From NCBI GenBank assembly GCA_029931535.1, contig JAQPZY010001675.1, forward strand, positions 5,955,501 to 6,019,500: a DNA stretch of 64,000 nucleotides. The letters run 5' to 3'. Position numbers and translations under genes: made by a program. This stretch comes from Margaritifera margaritifera. Its lineage: Eukaryota; Mollusca; Bivalvia; Unionida; Margaritiferidae. Shown here in pieces: positions 1 to 10,818 of this stretch; the stretch's first letter is position 1, and every line of letters begins with the position of its first letter. The notes under the pieces are model-generated. The model searched no databases. It saw nothing but the letters and a program-made list of their open reading frames with translations, and was not told where the DNA came from.

Positions 1-182
1 GTATAGAGTCTCAGGCTAGTATTGACCAATCAGAAAAGGTCATGACTCAACGAATAATCCAGAACTATACTGAACAATGTGTTTTAATATTTATATCATT
101 GCTGATAAACATTCAATGCATTATGCAGTGACAATTGTAAGCATGTGGAAGTATTTGCATGGTACACAGCCACCACAGAAAC

Positions 183-567
183 AGTAGAAATTAGATGATG
201 ACATGAGATAGAGCGCAATTACAAATATGATCAAGAGAAGAGCCTAAGAAAGTACCAGAATTGTTGGGAAAATGAACACAAATGGCTGAAGTTTGACAGA
301 GTAGAGGCTGTGATGTTGTGCACTTTCTGCACCGAGTATTTGGAGAAATACAACAGTGCATGGGTTACTTCATTGTGAGTCTTGTTGGTAAAATACAGTT
401 GTTATTGCTTTGAGTTGATGTTAATGAATAATAAATATTGAATTAGAAACTGAACTGGCTTCTGTTTGATTTTTGCAGGATCAGTGAAATTTAGGCAGAA
501 TCAGTAAAAAAATTATTTTGGTGATCCTGTGGATTAGTGAGAACAAAAATCCTAATTTTGAGCCCAG
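183..567 (-). mobile_element. hAT-like non-autonomous element, copy 1 (partial)
   Basis: The reverse complement of this stretch matches 23108-23568 over several blocks, including the sequence around 420-530. The right end (AGCCCAG at 561-567, preceded by CTAATTTTG) mirrors the start CAGGGCTAGAAATTAA of the other copy, which is the usual look of hAT termini. The left end is not clear and may be truncated. The copy sits just upstream of the first visible zinc-finger exon. That the family is hAT is inferred from the terminus; no complete transposase is present. Confidence 0.6.
247..380 (+). pseudogene. fragment of a hAT-type transposase N-terminal zinc finger
   Basis: Read in one frame, this segment gives about 44 residues ending at a TGA: a basic run, then HKWLKFDRV, then MLCTFCTEYLEKY. 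The spacing W-L-x-F-D...M-x-C-x-x-C is typical of the N-terminal TTF/BED-like zinc finger of some hAT transposases and of host genes derived from them. No start codon, downstream His residues or catalytic region follow. It lies inside the hAT-like element 183-567, which supports the reading as transposase debris rather than a host exon. The matching region of the other copy (23108-23568, opposite strand) would retain the same segment. Confidence 0.5.
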
Positions 568-651
568 CAAATATCATATATTATAGTGCATTATATTGTA
601 TAGTTTTTGGCAAAGTCCTTGTTCAATTGATGTCTTTTACATTATATGTAG

Positions 652-869
652 ATGTTCCTTATGTGACCAGAAGTTCTTAAGTTCATTGCGCCTGATTGAC
701 CACCTGACCAGTGATCACTTGAAGAATGACTCGTCCACCAAATGGGAAAAAGTGTTTGAGGATTCCATAAACCACAGTGTTTACTTGCCAGAGCCAGATG
801 AAACTTTGCCGTCTCAGGAGAAAGATTTTGTAAACCTCCCACCAGAGCTTTCCAGAACACATCTTAATA
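652..869 (+). CDS. C2H2 zinc-finger protein, first visible coding exon (finger 1)
   Basis: This is an internal exon of the large plus-strand zinc-finger gene. It opens after a TGTAG acceptor and closes at GTGAGT (870-875). It starts with CSLC and has a complete finger with C-x2-C, 12 residues, then H-x4-H (DHLTSDH). About 48 residues of acidic, Pro-rich sequence follow (YLPEPDETLPSQEKDF). The exon ends with one base of a codon, and the next exon at 9083 supplies two bases, so the phases fit. The chain upstream lies outside the window, because the methionine at 596 is in sequence that precedes the acceptor. The isolated finger followed by a long spacer is one reason to think of ZNF335/NIF-1, but that name is tentative. 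Confidence 0.8.
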
Positions 870-1535
870 GTGAGTACAAAAGAGAAAGGATTATGGGATG
901 CATACAAATTTCTAGCTCATAGCAAATATACATTGTCACAAGAATCATTGACATGACATGTCCTTGGCCCATTTCCTTTTTCTTCAATATAACTTGAATA
1001 ATATCAGATCATGCTCAGTAGGTCTTCAAGACAAAGTACTCTGTTGTTAATACAAATCCTGATGCACAGCCTAATATCCAGTCATACTTCATACATCACA
1101 ATGACTCGAACCTGCCTAAGAATAGGAAACATTCTTTTATAAATACATATTTAATTATTAAAACGTTTTGTTCAAAATACAGAATACAAATCCTTTAAGC
1201 AATACACCATTGTCTGTTTTATATTTACCATTAATAATTTAAATATCTGGACCCTCCAATTTTACACACAATATTTTCTAAATTTGTCATAATTTTCAAT
1301 AGTACATAAAAATTCCTGATACAAAGTGCATTTTTTAAGCTGATGGGGAAAAGAGTATTCAAGTTATAACATAGAGTAAGGAATGTTTTACTCATACTCA
1401 GAAACAGGTGATTGAATAGATGACCACCAGACCTTGAAATCATTTTGATTATCATCCAAATTATAGCCAGAGTTTCTCTGGCCCTCCATGTTTTTTTTAA
1501 CTGTTCTAGTCTTAGACCAGAAAAGCTGATGCTCT
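870..1535. other. intron, no recognisable content
   Basis: AT-rich sequence after the donor at 870. I see no gene, RNA or clear repeat; the short open frames on either strand have no domain. Confidence 0.5.
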
Positions 1536-1539
1536 GACC

Positions 1540-1704
1540 TGTTGTCTAGCATCCATCCATATGTCATCCATCCATTAGCTCAAGTTTATTATTGCTACTT
1601 CTCCTAAACCACTTGGAGGATTGTCAAGGAACTTCCAACACACATTCATCAAGAGGTCTAGTTGGTTTTAAATAAAAAATGGTGCCGCTCAGATGTCTAA
1701 TATG
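1540..1704 (+). repeat. fragment of the 'CATCCATCC ... ATGGTGCC' dispersed repeat
   Basis: The order of blocks (a CCATCC-rich start, then TTATTATTGCTACTTCTCC, CCACTTGGAGGATTG, GTCTAGTTGG, AAAATGGTGCC, TATGGCCACC) repeats the order seen at 31790-32060. It therefore belongs to the same family as 31785-33395 and 18360-18930. It runs directly into DIRS-like sequence at about 1705, which may be the truncation or insertion point of that element. Confidence 0.6.
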
Positions 1705-3457
1705 GCCACCATTCCTCCTTCCATCTACTTCCGCAGTCAACAAAAATCCAAGAGATCTCTGAAAGTCTATCTGACAAGATCTGTGATCAAGGGAACTTGA
1801 AGGCTTTCTTACGGAAAGCCAGCTACCATCATCATTCTGGTCATGCTGGTACTGAATGTACTCAGACAAGTATAGTACCAAGTTACCAACCTCAGACATA
1901 AACATTGTGGTGGTTAACATAGCAGCCCCACTGTTTTATTGGGTAGATTGGAATGTTTCCATGCCACCTCCAAATTAGTGTGAAATACGATGGCAACTTC
2001 TTTGATGCTCAATCTGGCTTCACTAGTGATTTTTCACTTTGCTGAAAAATTGGGTTGTGGATCTGGTGAGAAGAACTACCTGTCTAACCACTTGTCTTCA
2101 CTGAAGCTGCATCATGCCTTGACTTTCTGGTTTATGCCTCTGGTATGCCATTGCTACTCATTGGTCGAATTGTGGGTATATGGAAGCAGGCACTACAAGA
2201 ACTGCCTCTACAGGTTGTCTTGCTGCCTACACCAGCCTTCTGGCCAAATCAGTCTCAGCTGCAATGGAGAGACAATTGTCAGCAGTCCAAGTTGCTTCGG
2301 AGGGGCTTAGGATTTTATTTATCAACCCCCTTCTCATTTTTGTCTGCCCCTTCCATGATGGACTTGCCATCCGATCTAGAGAAGGCTGCAATCTTGCAGT
2401 GGGCATTGGAGAGAGTTTTCTAGCCGAGCTCTCCAGGGTTTTATACCAGGCTTTTTCTGCTGTCTAAAGCCAACAGAAAAATTTGGTCAGTCATAGACGT
2501 CAGCTTTCTCAACCACTGCATAGCCATGCTGAGGTTCAAATGGAAACATCATGGTCAGTCTCATAAACAGGGACAAATCAGTGATCAGTCTAGATCTAAC
2601 ATGGGTTTTTTCACATCCTTATTTACCCGGATTCATGCAAGTTCCTTTGTTTGGCTTTCAAAGCACAATATACCTATTTCATGCACTCCCATTCAGTTTC
2701 ATTATTGGTCCTTGGGTGTTCATGAAGACCATCAATGGTGATGTCACTCAGTTCAGGTTGAAACAGCGAGGGCAGCATATTTGGATGACTTCCTACAAAA
2801 ACACATGGTAAGTTCTTTTTTGGTGAAGGCCAGGAACAACCTTTTTTCCCTTCTCTCTCAGCTGGTTTTTCCTAGTGATTTTGGGAGAAGTCAGATCTCA
2901 CCCAATCCCAGCATTTTGTCCCACTATGGAATTTTTTCCAATCTCAACCTCGTTTGACTCCCTTCCATGCATATGACATGGATTATCAAGCTCACAGATT
3001 CATTTTCCAGCAGGGAGTTGATTTCAGTGAGACAGATTTTTAACTCATTGGCATGCTCAAGGCAGTGGCAGATTTGACTCTTCTTGGCCACCATTTTCAT
3101 GTACCCTTTGCAATGGTCTTACTGGTCAGTGGCACCCATTTTCTGGTCATCTAGATCACCATGTAATGCTCTCGACTGAGATAAACAGTTCATGCATCAG
3201 TGGCAAAACAATCAATGGTTTATGGCAGGAATTCCTCTGGAGGGGCCCCAAGTGGAGATTAGTGTTTGTACAGATGCTAGCTTGCATGGTTGGAGGGCTC
3301 ACCTGTTGTCCCGCTTCACAATGGTCAGTGGCAACTGGAATCCAGAGGAGAAATCTCTCCATACCAACCTTTGAGAATAAGGCATTTCAGTTATGGAAGG
3401 AGAAACTTTGCAGGAAAGTAATTCCCACCATGTCGGACAACTCAGTGGTGGTGTTTG
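1705..3457 (+). mobile_element. DIRS-like retroelement, copy 1, left part (decayed)
   Basis: From about 1705 the sequence follows the same order as the copy at 34310-36370: the CAGTCAA.. and GAAAGCCAGCTACCA region, a Pro/Gln-rich gag-like part (2180-2290, resembling 34835-35029), then reverse transcriptase and RNase H. An intact YLDD reverse-transcriptase motif followed by FLQKHM is readable at 2778-2807. An RNase H-like block reads TDASLHGWRAHLL near 3270-3312. Many frameshifts and stops show it is dead. The element is interrupted at about 3458 by satellite sequence and resumes near 6375. DIRS membership is inferred from the RT-RNase H-tyrosine recombinase order seen in the second copy. Confidence 0.7.
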
Positions 3458-3550
3458 TTAATCCTGAGCTTTACTTCAGCGTAAGACCAACTTCAACTAA
3501 ATGTCAACATGGAATTTCAATCACAAAACAGAAGAGTTATTTAAGTTTCA

Positions 3551-3804
3551 ACAATTTAATGAACAATGTCAAGAATGAACAATTTAATGAATAATGACAA
3601 GAATGAACAATTTAATGAACAATGACAAGAATGAACAATTTAATGAATAATGACAAGAATGAACAATTTAATGAATAATGACAAGAATGAACAATTTAAT
3701 GAATAATGACAAGAATGAACAATTTAATGAATAATGACAAGAATGAACAACTTAATGAATAATGACAAGAGTGAACAATTTAATGAACAATGACAAGAAT
3801 GAAG
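3551..3804 (+). repeat. 28-bp tandem array, about 9 units
   Basis: Units of GAATGAACAATTTAATGA plus ATAATGACAA repeat with few differences, mostly A/C changes in AATAA versus AACAA. The array begins the 2.9 kb block that splits DIRS-like copy 1. Confidence 0.9.
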
Positions 3805-4302
3805 ATCAACTGTGCACTGTGTGAGAATGATTGTCTGAATAAAGTTTTCAGTCTTTGACAGTGTATTCAGTTAAATAAAGTTTTCTGTTGTGAAATGACA
3901 TAAAATGAATTCAGATAATTTATATCGGCACTTGCTTATTAAAATCACACATTCCTTGTCTTACTAAATTTAAAAGGCATGTGAGTGGCCTAATGTTGAA
4001 AGTTAAGCGCAGACATATAAAACGAGTAACTGTAAATATGGTTAATGTATTTCTCAAGAAGAAATGCAAAAAAACACAAATTAAACTGTAGAACACATGG
4101 AAGTATGATGCCACTTGGGTGTGTTTCCCAATGGATATAGATCAGAAAACTTAAAATCCAGGAAGAAAGTCTCAGAATTTCCAGTGTAAGAAATAAAACT
4201 GCATATAGCACTTGGTTATGTTCAACAATGCATAAATACTTGAAATATAAATTTTGGAAATATGGATTTCATCCTTGTTGGGAACAAAGGTCACTCCAAA
4301 GA

Positions 4303-4304
<2 letters not shown>

Positions 4305-4345
<41 letters not shown>
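4305..4345. repeat. (TA)n microsatellite
   Basis: About 20 uninterrupted TA dinucleotides. Confidence 0.95.
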
Positions 4346-4347
<2 letters not shown>

Positions 4348-4509
4348 GAATGCTCCCTGTAAAAATACTTATCTATTACTGTACTGATGTTACTGACACT
4401 TTAATACACTTCTGTAGTGGAATTTTATTATGCAATACTATATAATGCATTATCATTTGTCATTCAAGTCATATAGAAGCATAAAGCCAGTTAAATAGCA
4501 CTGTAGCAG

Positions 4510-5402
4510 AAAAATCTATATCGTATGTATAAGGACAATTATAGAAATGCTATATCGTATGTATAAAGACTATTATAGAAATGCTATATCGTATGTATAA
4601 GGACTATCATAGCAATGTTATATTGTATGTATAAGGACTATGATAGAAATGCTATATCGTATGTATAAGAACTATTATAGAAATGCTATATCGTATGTAT
4701 AAGAACTATTATAGAAATGCTATATCGTATGTATCAGGACTGTTATAGCAATGCTATATTGTATGTATCAGGACTGTTATAGCAATGCTATATTGTATGT
4801 ATCAGGACTGTTATAGCAATGCTATATTGTATGTATCAGGACTGTTATAGCAATGCTATATCATACGTATCAGGACTGTTATAGCAATGCTATATCATAT
4901 GTATCGGGACTATTATAGCAATGCTATATCGTATGTATCAGGACTATCATAGAAATGCTATATTGTATGTATCAGGACTATCATAGCAATGCTATATCGT
5001 ATGTATCAGGACTGTTATAGCAATGCTATATCATATGTATCAGGACTATTATAGCAATGCTATATTGTATGTATCAGGACTATTATAGCAATGCTATATC
5101 GTATGTATCAGGACTATTATAGCAATGCTATATCATATGTATAAAGATTGTTATAGCGATGCTATATCGTATGTATAAGGACTGTTGTAGCAATGCTATA
5201 TTGTATGTATCAGGACTGTTATAGCAATGCTATATCGTATGTATCAGGACTACTATAGCAATGCTATATCGTATGTATCAGGACTATTATAGAAATGCTA
5301 TATCGTATGTATCAGGACTATTATAGAAATGCTATATTGTATGTATAAGGACTATTATAGCAATGCTACATTGTATGTATAAGGACTATCATAGAAATGC
5401 TA
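4510..5402 (+). repeat. 34-bp tandem array, about 26 units
   Basis: The unit is ATGCTATATCGTATGTATCA followed by GGACTATTATAGCA. Variants are blockwise: AAGGACT units at both ends and CAGGACT units in the middle, and TATATCG versus TATATTG or TATATCA. That pattern suggests local spreading of variants. The array lies inside the block that interrupts DIRS-like copy 1 and runs into the paired palindrome elements at 5443. Confidence 0.95.
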
Positions 5403-5442
5403 ATTCTATGGAAGCACCATTCTTAAACACTATGGAATAAAC

Positions 5443-5640
5443 TATCGTATATACTTATGTATAAGCCGGGTCCAAATGCAAACAACATAGACCCTTATCT
5501 GCTGTCGCATAATGCGCGTGCAGATCAGTGTCTGTGTTGTTTGTTCTACTGATTAGTCCTTACAAACTGCATAGACCAAGATCTGCCAGCGCATTATGCG
5601 CCGGCAGATCTGGGTTTATGCAGTTTGCAGTTGGTATTGG
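5443..5640 (+). mobile_element. double-palindrome MITE, copy A
   Basis: Begins TATCGTATATACT and carries the two palindromes of this family (see 61518-61738): first the AACAACATAGACCC type, then the AAACTGCATAGACC type, separated by TTCTACTGATTAGTCC. Its right terminus is lost. With its left flank (CACTATGGAATAAACTA) it is duplicated in tandem with copy B at a spacing of about 219 bp, so these two arose by local duplication rather than two insertions. Confidence 0.8.
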
Positions 5641-5661
5641 CTTGTACACTATGGAATAAAC

Positions 5662-5882
5662 TACCATATATACTCGTGTATAAGCCGGCTCCAAACACAA
5701 CCAACATAGACCCTTATCTGCTGTCGCATAATGTGCATGCAGATCAGTGTCTGTGTTGTTTGTTCTACTGATTAGTCCTTACAAACTGCATAGACCAAGA
5801 TCTGCCGGCGTCTTATGCGTTGGCAGATCTGGGTCTATGCAGTTTGCAGTTGGTATCAGCTTATACATGAGTATAGACAGTA
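5662..5882 (+). mobile_element. double-palindrome MITE, copy B (full length)
   Basis: Runs from TACCATATATACTCG to GTATAGACAGTA, 221 bp, the same length as copy G at 61518-61738. The palindromes are at about 5698-5762 and 5782-5846, each 65 bp, with a 19-bp spacer. The left palindrome has more mismatches than in copies F and G. The ends fit a TA target with TIR CCRTATATACT / AGTATAGACRG, as in Tc1/mariner-type MITEs. Confidence 0.85.
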
Positions 5883-6374
5883 TATTACTAAATAGCTCTT
5901 TGCACATTTTTCAATAATCTTCCTCGAATATTCTGTATCAAGGAACACTGTATTTCAATGTACTATATTGGATTTTCCATAGTAAACATACCATGGTTGT
6001 ATTTGATCATAAGTATGATGGCAGACAGATTGCAATTTGCACCTACACAAGCAATTTGTCACTGGAATTACACTATTATTGGAGAATTTTTGTGAAGATA
6101 TTCATAAAGAAACTTAACCATGTATCTCAGAGAATGGATATACTACACTAAGTATTGTAAAAAGGGCTTAAAAAGAGGTAAAACCACAATGACCCAAAAA
6201 AACCCAGTTTGGACCAGCATTGACAATGGGAAATAAACCAACAAAGTATTGTTGACCATTAATGAAGACATATGAAACATTGAAAGTTAGTTTCGATGCT
6301 GAGATCTGTCAGAGTTATTTGAACATGAGCCACACGCTATGTATCTTTCATGACAACCAGAATTTATTAGTGTT

Positions 6375-7460
6375 CTACGTCCTCAAAAAAAGGTGTTGGG
6401 GTTGAGATCACCCGATCTATGGATTCTGGTCAGAGACTTCCTACGCTGATGTTCCAGCTAAAGATAACGGTCCAGATCAGACACATTCCTGGCAGGCTCA
6501 GTGTATTAGCTGAGTCTGTCATAAAAGAACCACACTTTCCACAGAGTGGCCCGTTCATCCATAGGTCTTTCAGCAGGTTTTTGCACTTTGGGTGCATCCA
6601 ATGATAGACATTGCTGTGACAAGGTAGAACCATAAACTGCACACCATCGTCTCTCAAGTCCCAGATTCAGAAGCATGGGTCATGGATGCTCTTTCAGTCA
6701 GATGCTCTTTCAGTCAGTTGGAAGAGGGTTTGAGGTTACACTACCCCCCACCCCTAACCCCTTACTGTTTTGGTTCCGAAGATAATACAAAACAAGGGAG
6801 TGAAGTGCCAAGTGATTTTGTTAGCCCATCAGGTGAGACAGCTTCTAGATGACTTATCTGCTCGGTCTAGTGATGTCCCCAGGAAGATCCCGGTGAAGCC
6901 CAGCCTGCTCAAACAGCCCTGGTTACAGGTGTTTCCTTCCTGCCCAGATAGGCTTCTCTTTCATTCCTGACTCTTGCATTAAAGAAATTTGAACCTTCAG
7001 TCGTGGAGATAAGGCGTTAGTTTTATAGAAGGAGATCATTAGTTTTGTTCAGCAAGTGGACAGTGGAGATAGTTCACAAAATAACACTCCAGAATTTTAT
7101 TAATAACTTTTGCTAGTGTCAAAAAGGAAGAGAATGCTCTGGCTGTTGATTGGCCTGAGCCAGCTCAACAAGTTTATAACCATGCCCAAAGTCAAGATGG
7201 AGACAGCACAGTCAGTTGGTACTGCTTTCTGTAAAGAGGGATGAGTCCACAATCATCTAGATTTGATCAATGCATACTTTCATATCCCAATTGACACATC
7301 TTCACACAAGTTCCTTCAGTTCACATTCTAGTTGACCACCTCTCCATTTCAGGCACTTCTATTGAGATTCAGCATCACAAAGACAGTAGACTGTGTTGTC
7401 ACACACTTCAGGTCAATGTCAGCAACTGCAGCTTACTTGGATAACTGTTTTCAGTTGCAG
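6375..7460 (+). mobile_element. DIRS-like retroelement, copy 1, right part (rearranged)
   Basis: Sequence from about 6400 continues the RNase H region that stopped at 3457: IRHIPGRLSVLAES is read near 6476-6515, matching 36490-36540 of copy 2. At 6770-6990 VPKIIQNKGVKCQVILLAHQ matches the segment that precedes the recombinase in copy 2. From about 7045 the sequence jumps back to reverse-transcriptase homology (a match to 35325-35720), with LDLINAYFHIPID near 7262-7300 and a decayed YLDN at about 7434. The recombinase is missing. Either a second copy joined here or an internal rearrangement occurred. Confidence 0.65.
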
Positions 7461-7469
7461 TGACTAATT

Positions 7470-8370
7470 TTAGATGCTTCAACTGATAGTATTTTCAACT
7501 AATCATTTAACATATAGCACATCTGTTGATTCACAACCCTTCTACTGATTGGCTGTCCAGCTGTTTTTTTCAAAACTTTGTCAGGATTTACCTATGGCTG
7601 GTTGATTGAAAACATGCCTTCAGTCATGATCCACCATGTGAGTACATGTAAACATTGTATCATCAGGTGAGATTAAGCAAGAAAGAATTAAGAGAAATAG
7701 CAAAAAATAGATTACAGTCTAAGATTTAATTCCTATAATAATTTGATCACTTCAAAAGGCAATTTTTGCTGTCATATTTGGGGGTTTTCCTTGCCTAAAG
7801 CCAGTACAAAATCCATGTTGAGACACAGCAGTGGTGATGTCATCTTGTTCTGATTCACCATGAGTAAAATGATGTAAATAAACAGAACTGGCTCTGTCCA
7901 TTTGAATTGTAAACAGGTACGCATTGTTAACTCATCTCTGTGTAGAATTAGTCTCTGATTCAAGACATGCAGCGTGGGATCTGCCCATTCCCACCCACTA
8001 CATAAGGATCATGGTATGGTCTGATTAAAAACATTTTTACTATCTATGAGAACAAATGACTGGTTGGACTATAATCTGATCATTCCAGTAGAATAATGGT
8101 ACAGTCTTTAGTCACATATGTATAGACTATTGATATACTAATGAAAAAGTTGTTGATTTTGTTCTGTAATATTCATGAAATTTAAATTTCATTGCTTGTC
8201 AAGGAGCAGTATTCTGACTGTGTGTATACTAGGAGGTTTCATAATATGCAAATAAATGAAGAACTTATCATGTATCCATAAAGGTTTTTGTCTCACCTGC
8301 ATTAGGAGATAGACATTGTTGTCAACAATGTAAAGATTATAGGATTACATTTTCTTTTCAAAAGCCATAT
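7470..8370. other. intron sequence without recognisable features
   Basis: AT-rich, no convincing coding potential, RNA gene or tandem repeat. It lies between the DIRS-like remains and the TIR element at 8375. Confidence 0.5.
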
Positions 8371-8374
8371 ATGG

Positions 8375-9010
8375 TACTCCCTCACTGTAATGCTATTCAT
8401 GGGAGCTATAAAAGTGAACCGCTTTATAGATCGATAACTACACCCACCTTATAAAAGGGATTACCTTATGGATCCAATGACTGTACCCACCTTATAAAAG
8501 GAACTGCCTTATGGATCCAGTGACTATATCCACCTTATAAAAGGGACTACCTTATGGATCCAGTGACTATACCCACCTTATAAAAGGTACTGCCTTATGG
8601 ATCCAGTGACTATACCCACCTTATAAAAGGGACTGCCTCATGGATCCAGTGACTATACCCACCTTATAAAAGGGATTGCCTTATGGATCCAGTGACTATA
8701 CCCACCTTATAAAAGGATTGCCTTATGGATACAATGACTATACCACCTTATAAAAGGGATTGCCTTATGGATACAATGACTATACCCACCTTATAAAAGG
8801 GATTACCTTATGGTTCCAATGACTATACCCACCTTATAAAAGGGATTGCCTTATGGATCCAATGACTATACCCACCTTATAAAAGGGACTGCCTTATGGA
8901 TCCAATTACTATACCCACCTTATAAAAGGGATTGCCTTATGGATCCAATTACTATTCCCACCTTATAAAAGGGACTGCCTTATACTGAGATACCTTACAA
9001 TGAGGGAGTA
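8375..9010 (+). mobile_element. TIR element carrying an internal 43-bp tandem array
   Basis: The left end TACTCCCTCACTGTAA and right end TTACAATGAGGGAGTA are inverted repeats with one mismatch, and both are bounded by TA, so this looks like a MITE of 636 bp. Almost the whole interior (8430-8985) is a tandem array. No coding sequence is present. The right end lies only 73 bp upstream of the exon at 9083. Confidence 0.75.
8430..8985 (+). repeat. 43-bp tandem array with TATA-box-like core, about 13 units
   Basis: Each unit reads CCACCTTATAAAAGGGATTG followed by CCTTATGGATCCAATGACTATAC. Unit lengths vary by one or two bases. Every unit holds TTATAAAAG, a close match to a TATA box. The array is wholly inside the TIR element 8375-9010. 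Confidence 0.95.
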
Positions 9011-9082
9011 CTGTATTACATATCATAGTGTGGTTTGCAAACAAGATACAGAATTAAATAGAGTCCTTGTCTTATTTTGAAG

Positions 9083-9298
9083 CTGCACAAGATGAGGCCA
9101 AAAGAGAAGAAAACCAGTCTGAACCAGGGACACCGACCTCTGATGCAGAGGCTGACACTTCATCAACAGCTGATGGAAAATTGGAGCCATCCTGCTTCTT
9201 GAACAACAGTCCCAGGCTGGTGACTGGCCAATCTGAACAAGAGAGGAGCAAATCTGAAAAGACTGATGATGGAACAGTTACCATTGTAAAAATGGAAG
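9083..9298 (+). CDS. C2H2 zinc-finger protein, second visible exon (acidic spacer)
   Basis: This exon adds about 72 residues without a finger: AQDEAKREENQSEPGTPTSD, then Ser/Thr/Glu-rich sequence, ending TVTIVKMEG across the junction. The acceptor is TTATTTTGAAG at 9072-9082 and the donor GTATAAG at 9299. Two bases complete the codon begun at 869, and one base is passed to the exon at 13463. Codon use and the open frame support an exon, but low-complexity acidic sequence alone is weaker evidence than a finger. The region is probably a flexible, phosphorylatable linker between finger 1 and the finger cluster. Confidence 0.7.
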
Positions 9299-9617
9299 GT
9301 ATAAGATTGTTCTCAAGCCTGTATTAGCAGATAGACCTAGGTATCACATATCTAGTAGCAGCAGCCTCAGCATTAAGTTTTTGTTACAGTTTATATTAAA
9401 GGTTTTGAAAGTGACCTAGCACATGTCATAGGACAGTTTGCAGATGATACATAGTGCATTGCACAACCCTTGTTAATATCCTTATCAGGCTTTCTTCAGA
9501 AAATATGCATAGAGGATCTCAATATGAGTGAAGTTGATGAGGTTAAACTATATGCAGTTCTGTTGCAAGTGAGCTAAGCTTAATATATTTTTTAACAAAG
9601 AGCCAGTGTTTTTTGCA

Positions 9618-10076
9618 TTAAACTTATGGATAAGATTGTTGGTATCACACTTCCAGATTTATTAAACTTATGGATAAGATTGCTGGTATCACACTCCCAG
9701 ATATATTAAACTTATGGATAAAATTGCTGGTATCGCACTCCCAGATTTATTAAACTTATGGATAAGATTGCTGGTATCGCACTCCCAGATTTATTAAACT
9801 TATGGATAAGATTGCAGGTAACGCACTTCCAGATTGATTAAACTTATGGATAAGATTGTTGGTATCACACTCCCAGATTTATTAAACTTACGGATAAGGT
9901 TGCTGGTATCACACTCCCAGATTTATAAAACTTATGGATAAAATTACTGGTATCGCACTCCCAGATTTATTAAACTTATGGATAAGATTGCTGGTATCGC
10001 ACTCCCAGATTTATTAAACTTATGGATAAGATTGCTGGTATCGCACTCCCAGATGTATTAAACTTATGGATAAGAT
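9618..10076 (+). repeat. 44-bp tandem array, about 10 units
   Basis: The unit is CCCAGATTTATTAAACTTAT followed by GGATAAGATTGCTGGTATCGCACT. Units differ by a few bases (GTT/GCT, CAC/CGC). It lies in the intron after the exon at 9083. Confidence 0.95.
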
Positions 10077-10138
10077 TGAGTAGATATATGCAAAGTTTTT
10101 TTGTTTCACTTTAGTTAAAGCTTCAGTCATAGTTTGAG

Positions 10139-10726
10139 TCACATGGCCTCTCTTCTTATAAAATTGGATGAGATTAGATGCGTGTTTCTCAAAGTCTGAC
10201 TATTTAGTACAGATACATCTAATATATAATAATAGACTATATGGACCTGACTTCTTGCAGTGGAAGGGTGGCAGGAGTCATAATGTAGATAACAATGTTT
10301 ATCTGTAGGTTTACAGTATAGATCAAATAATATTTTATTATTTTCCTGAAATGCCAAGGTATCAAGGAACATGATTCTTTCCTTGGAATATTCCATGTAA
10401 GTTTAATGGTTTTGTGATGGCTGTTGCAAAATTGATTGAATTTGTTTAATTCCGACTCTGTTATGGTCCAGATAATAAAGATATCATCTATAAACCTTCG
10501 ATAAATAAAAGGTTTATGGGGTATTCTGTTCTAGATTGCCCATAGAGATATTGGCATAAGATGGGCAAACTTTGGTTCCCATGGCAGTGCCGCTGATTTG
10601 TAGGTAATGGGAGTCATCAGAGGTAAAGTTTTTGCAGTGTAATACCAGCTTTAAAATTGTTAATATTCTTTGATACAAGAGATGATATTTGGGTTTATTC
10701 ATAGTCAAAGTTCTGGCTACTGACAT
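10139..10726 (-). pseudogene. Penelope-like element reverse transcriptase fragment
   Basis: Reading down the minus strand gives ISGTAMGTKVCPSYANISMG (near 10595-10535), a hallmark block of Penelope-like reverse transcriptases. After a frame change comes RRFIDDIFIIW (about 10505-10470), the catalytic FIDD motif. A further frame change leads to IMFLDTLAF, LYCKPTDKHCYLHYDSCHPS (about 10374-10262). The order and spacing match the family, and the GIY-YIG endonuclease that should follow is not visible. At least two frame changes and a stop show that it is dead. It sits in the intron between exons 9083 and 13463. Confidence 0.85.
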
Positions 10727-10818
10727 TAACTATATTCCTCCTAATACTGACTTGCATTGCAAGGCTTACATCATATACCATGATGTCACCTTTCTTACAA
10801 CAACAGCTTCACATCAGA

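Noticed and set aside
1990..2811. Several short open frames in different frames
   Set aside because: They are pieces of a frameshifted DIRS-like element, not separate genes.
3551..5402. Possible CRISPR-like repeat arrays
   Set aside because: Units are directly adjacent with no unique spacers, and the context is eukaryotic; they are satellites.
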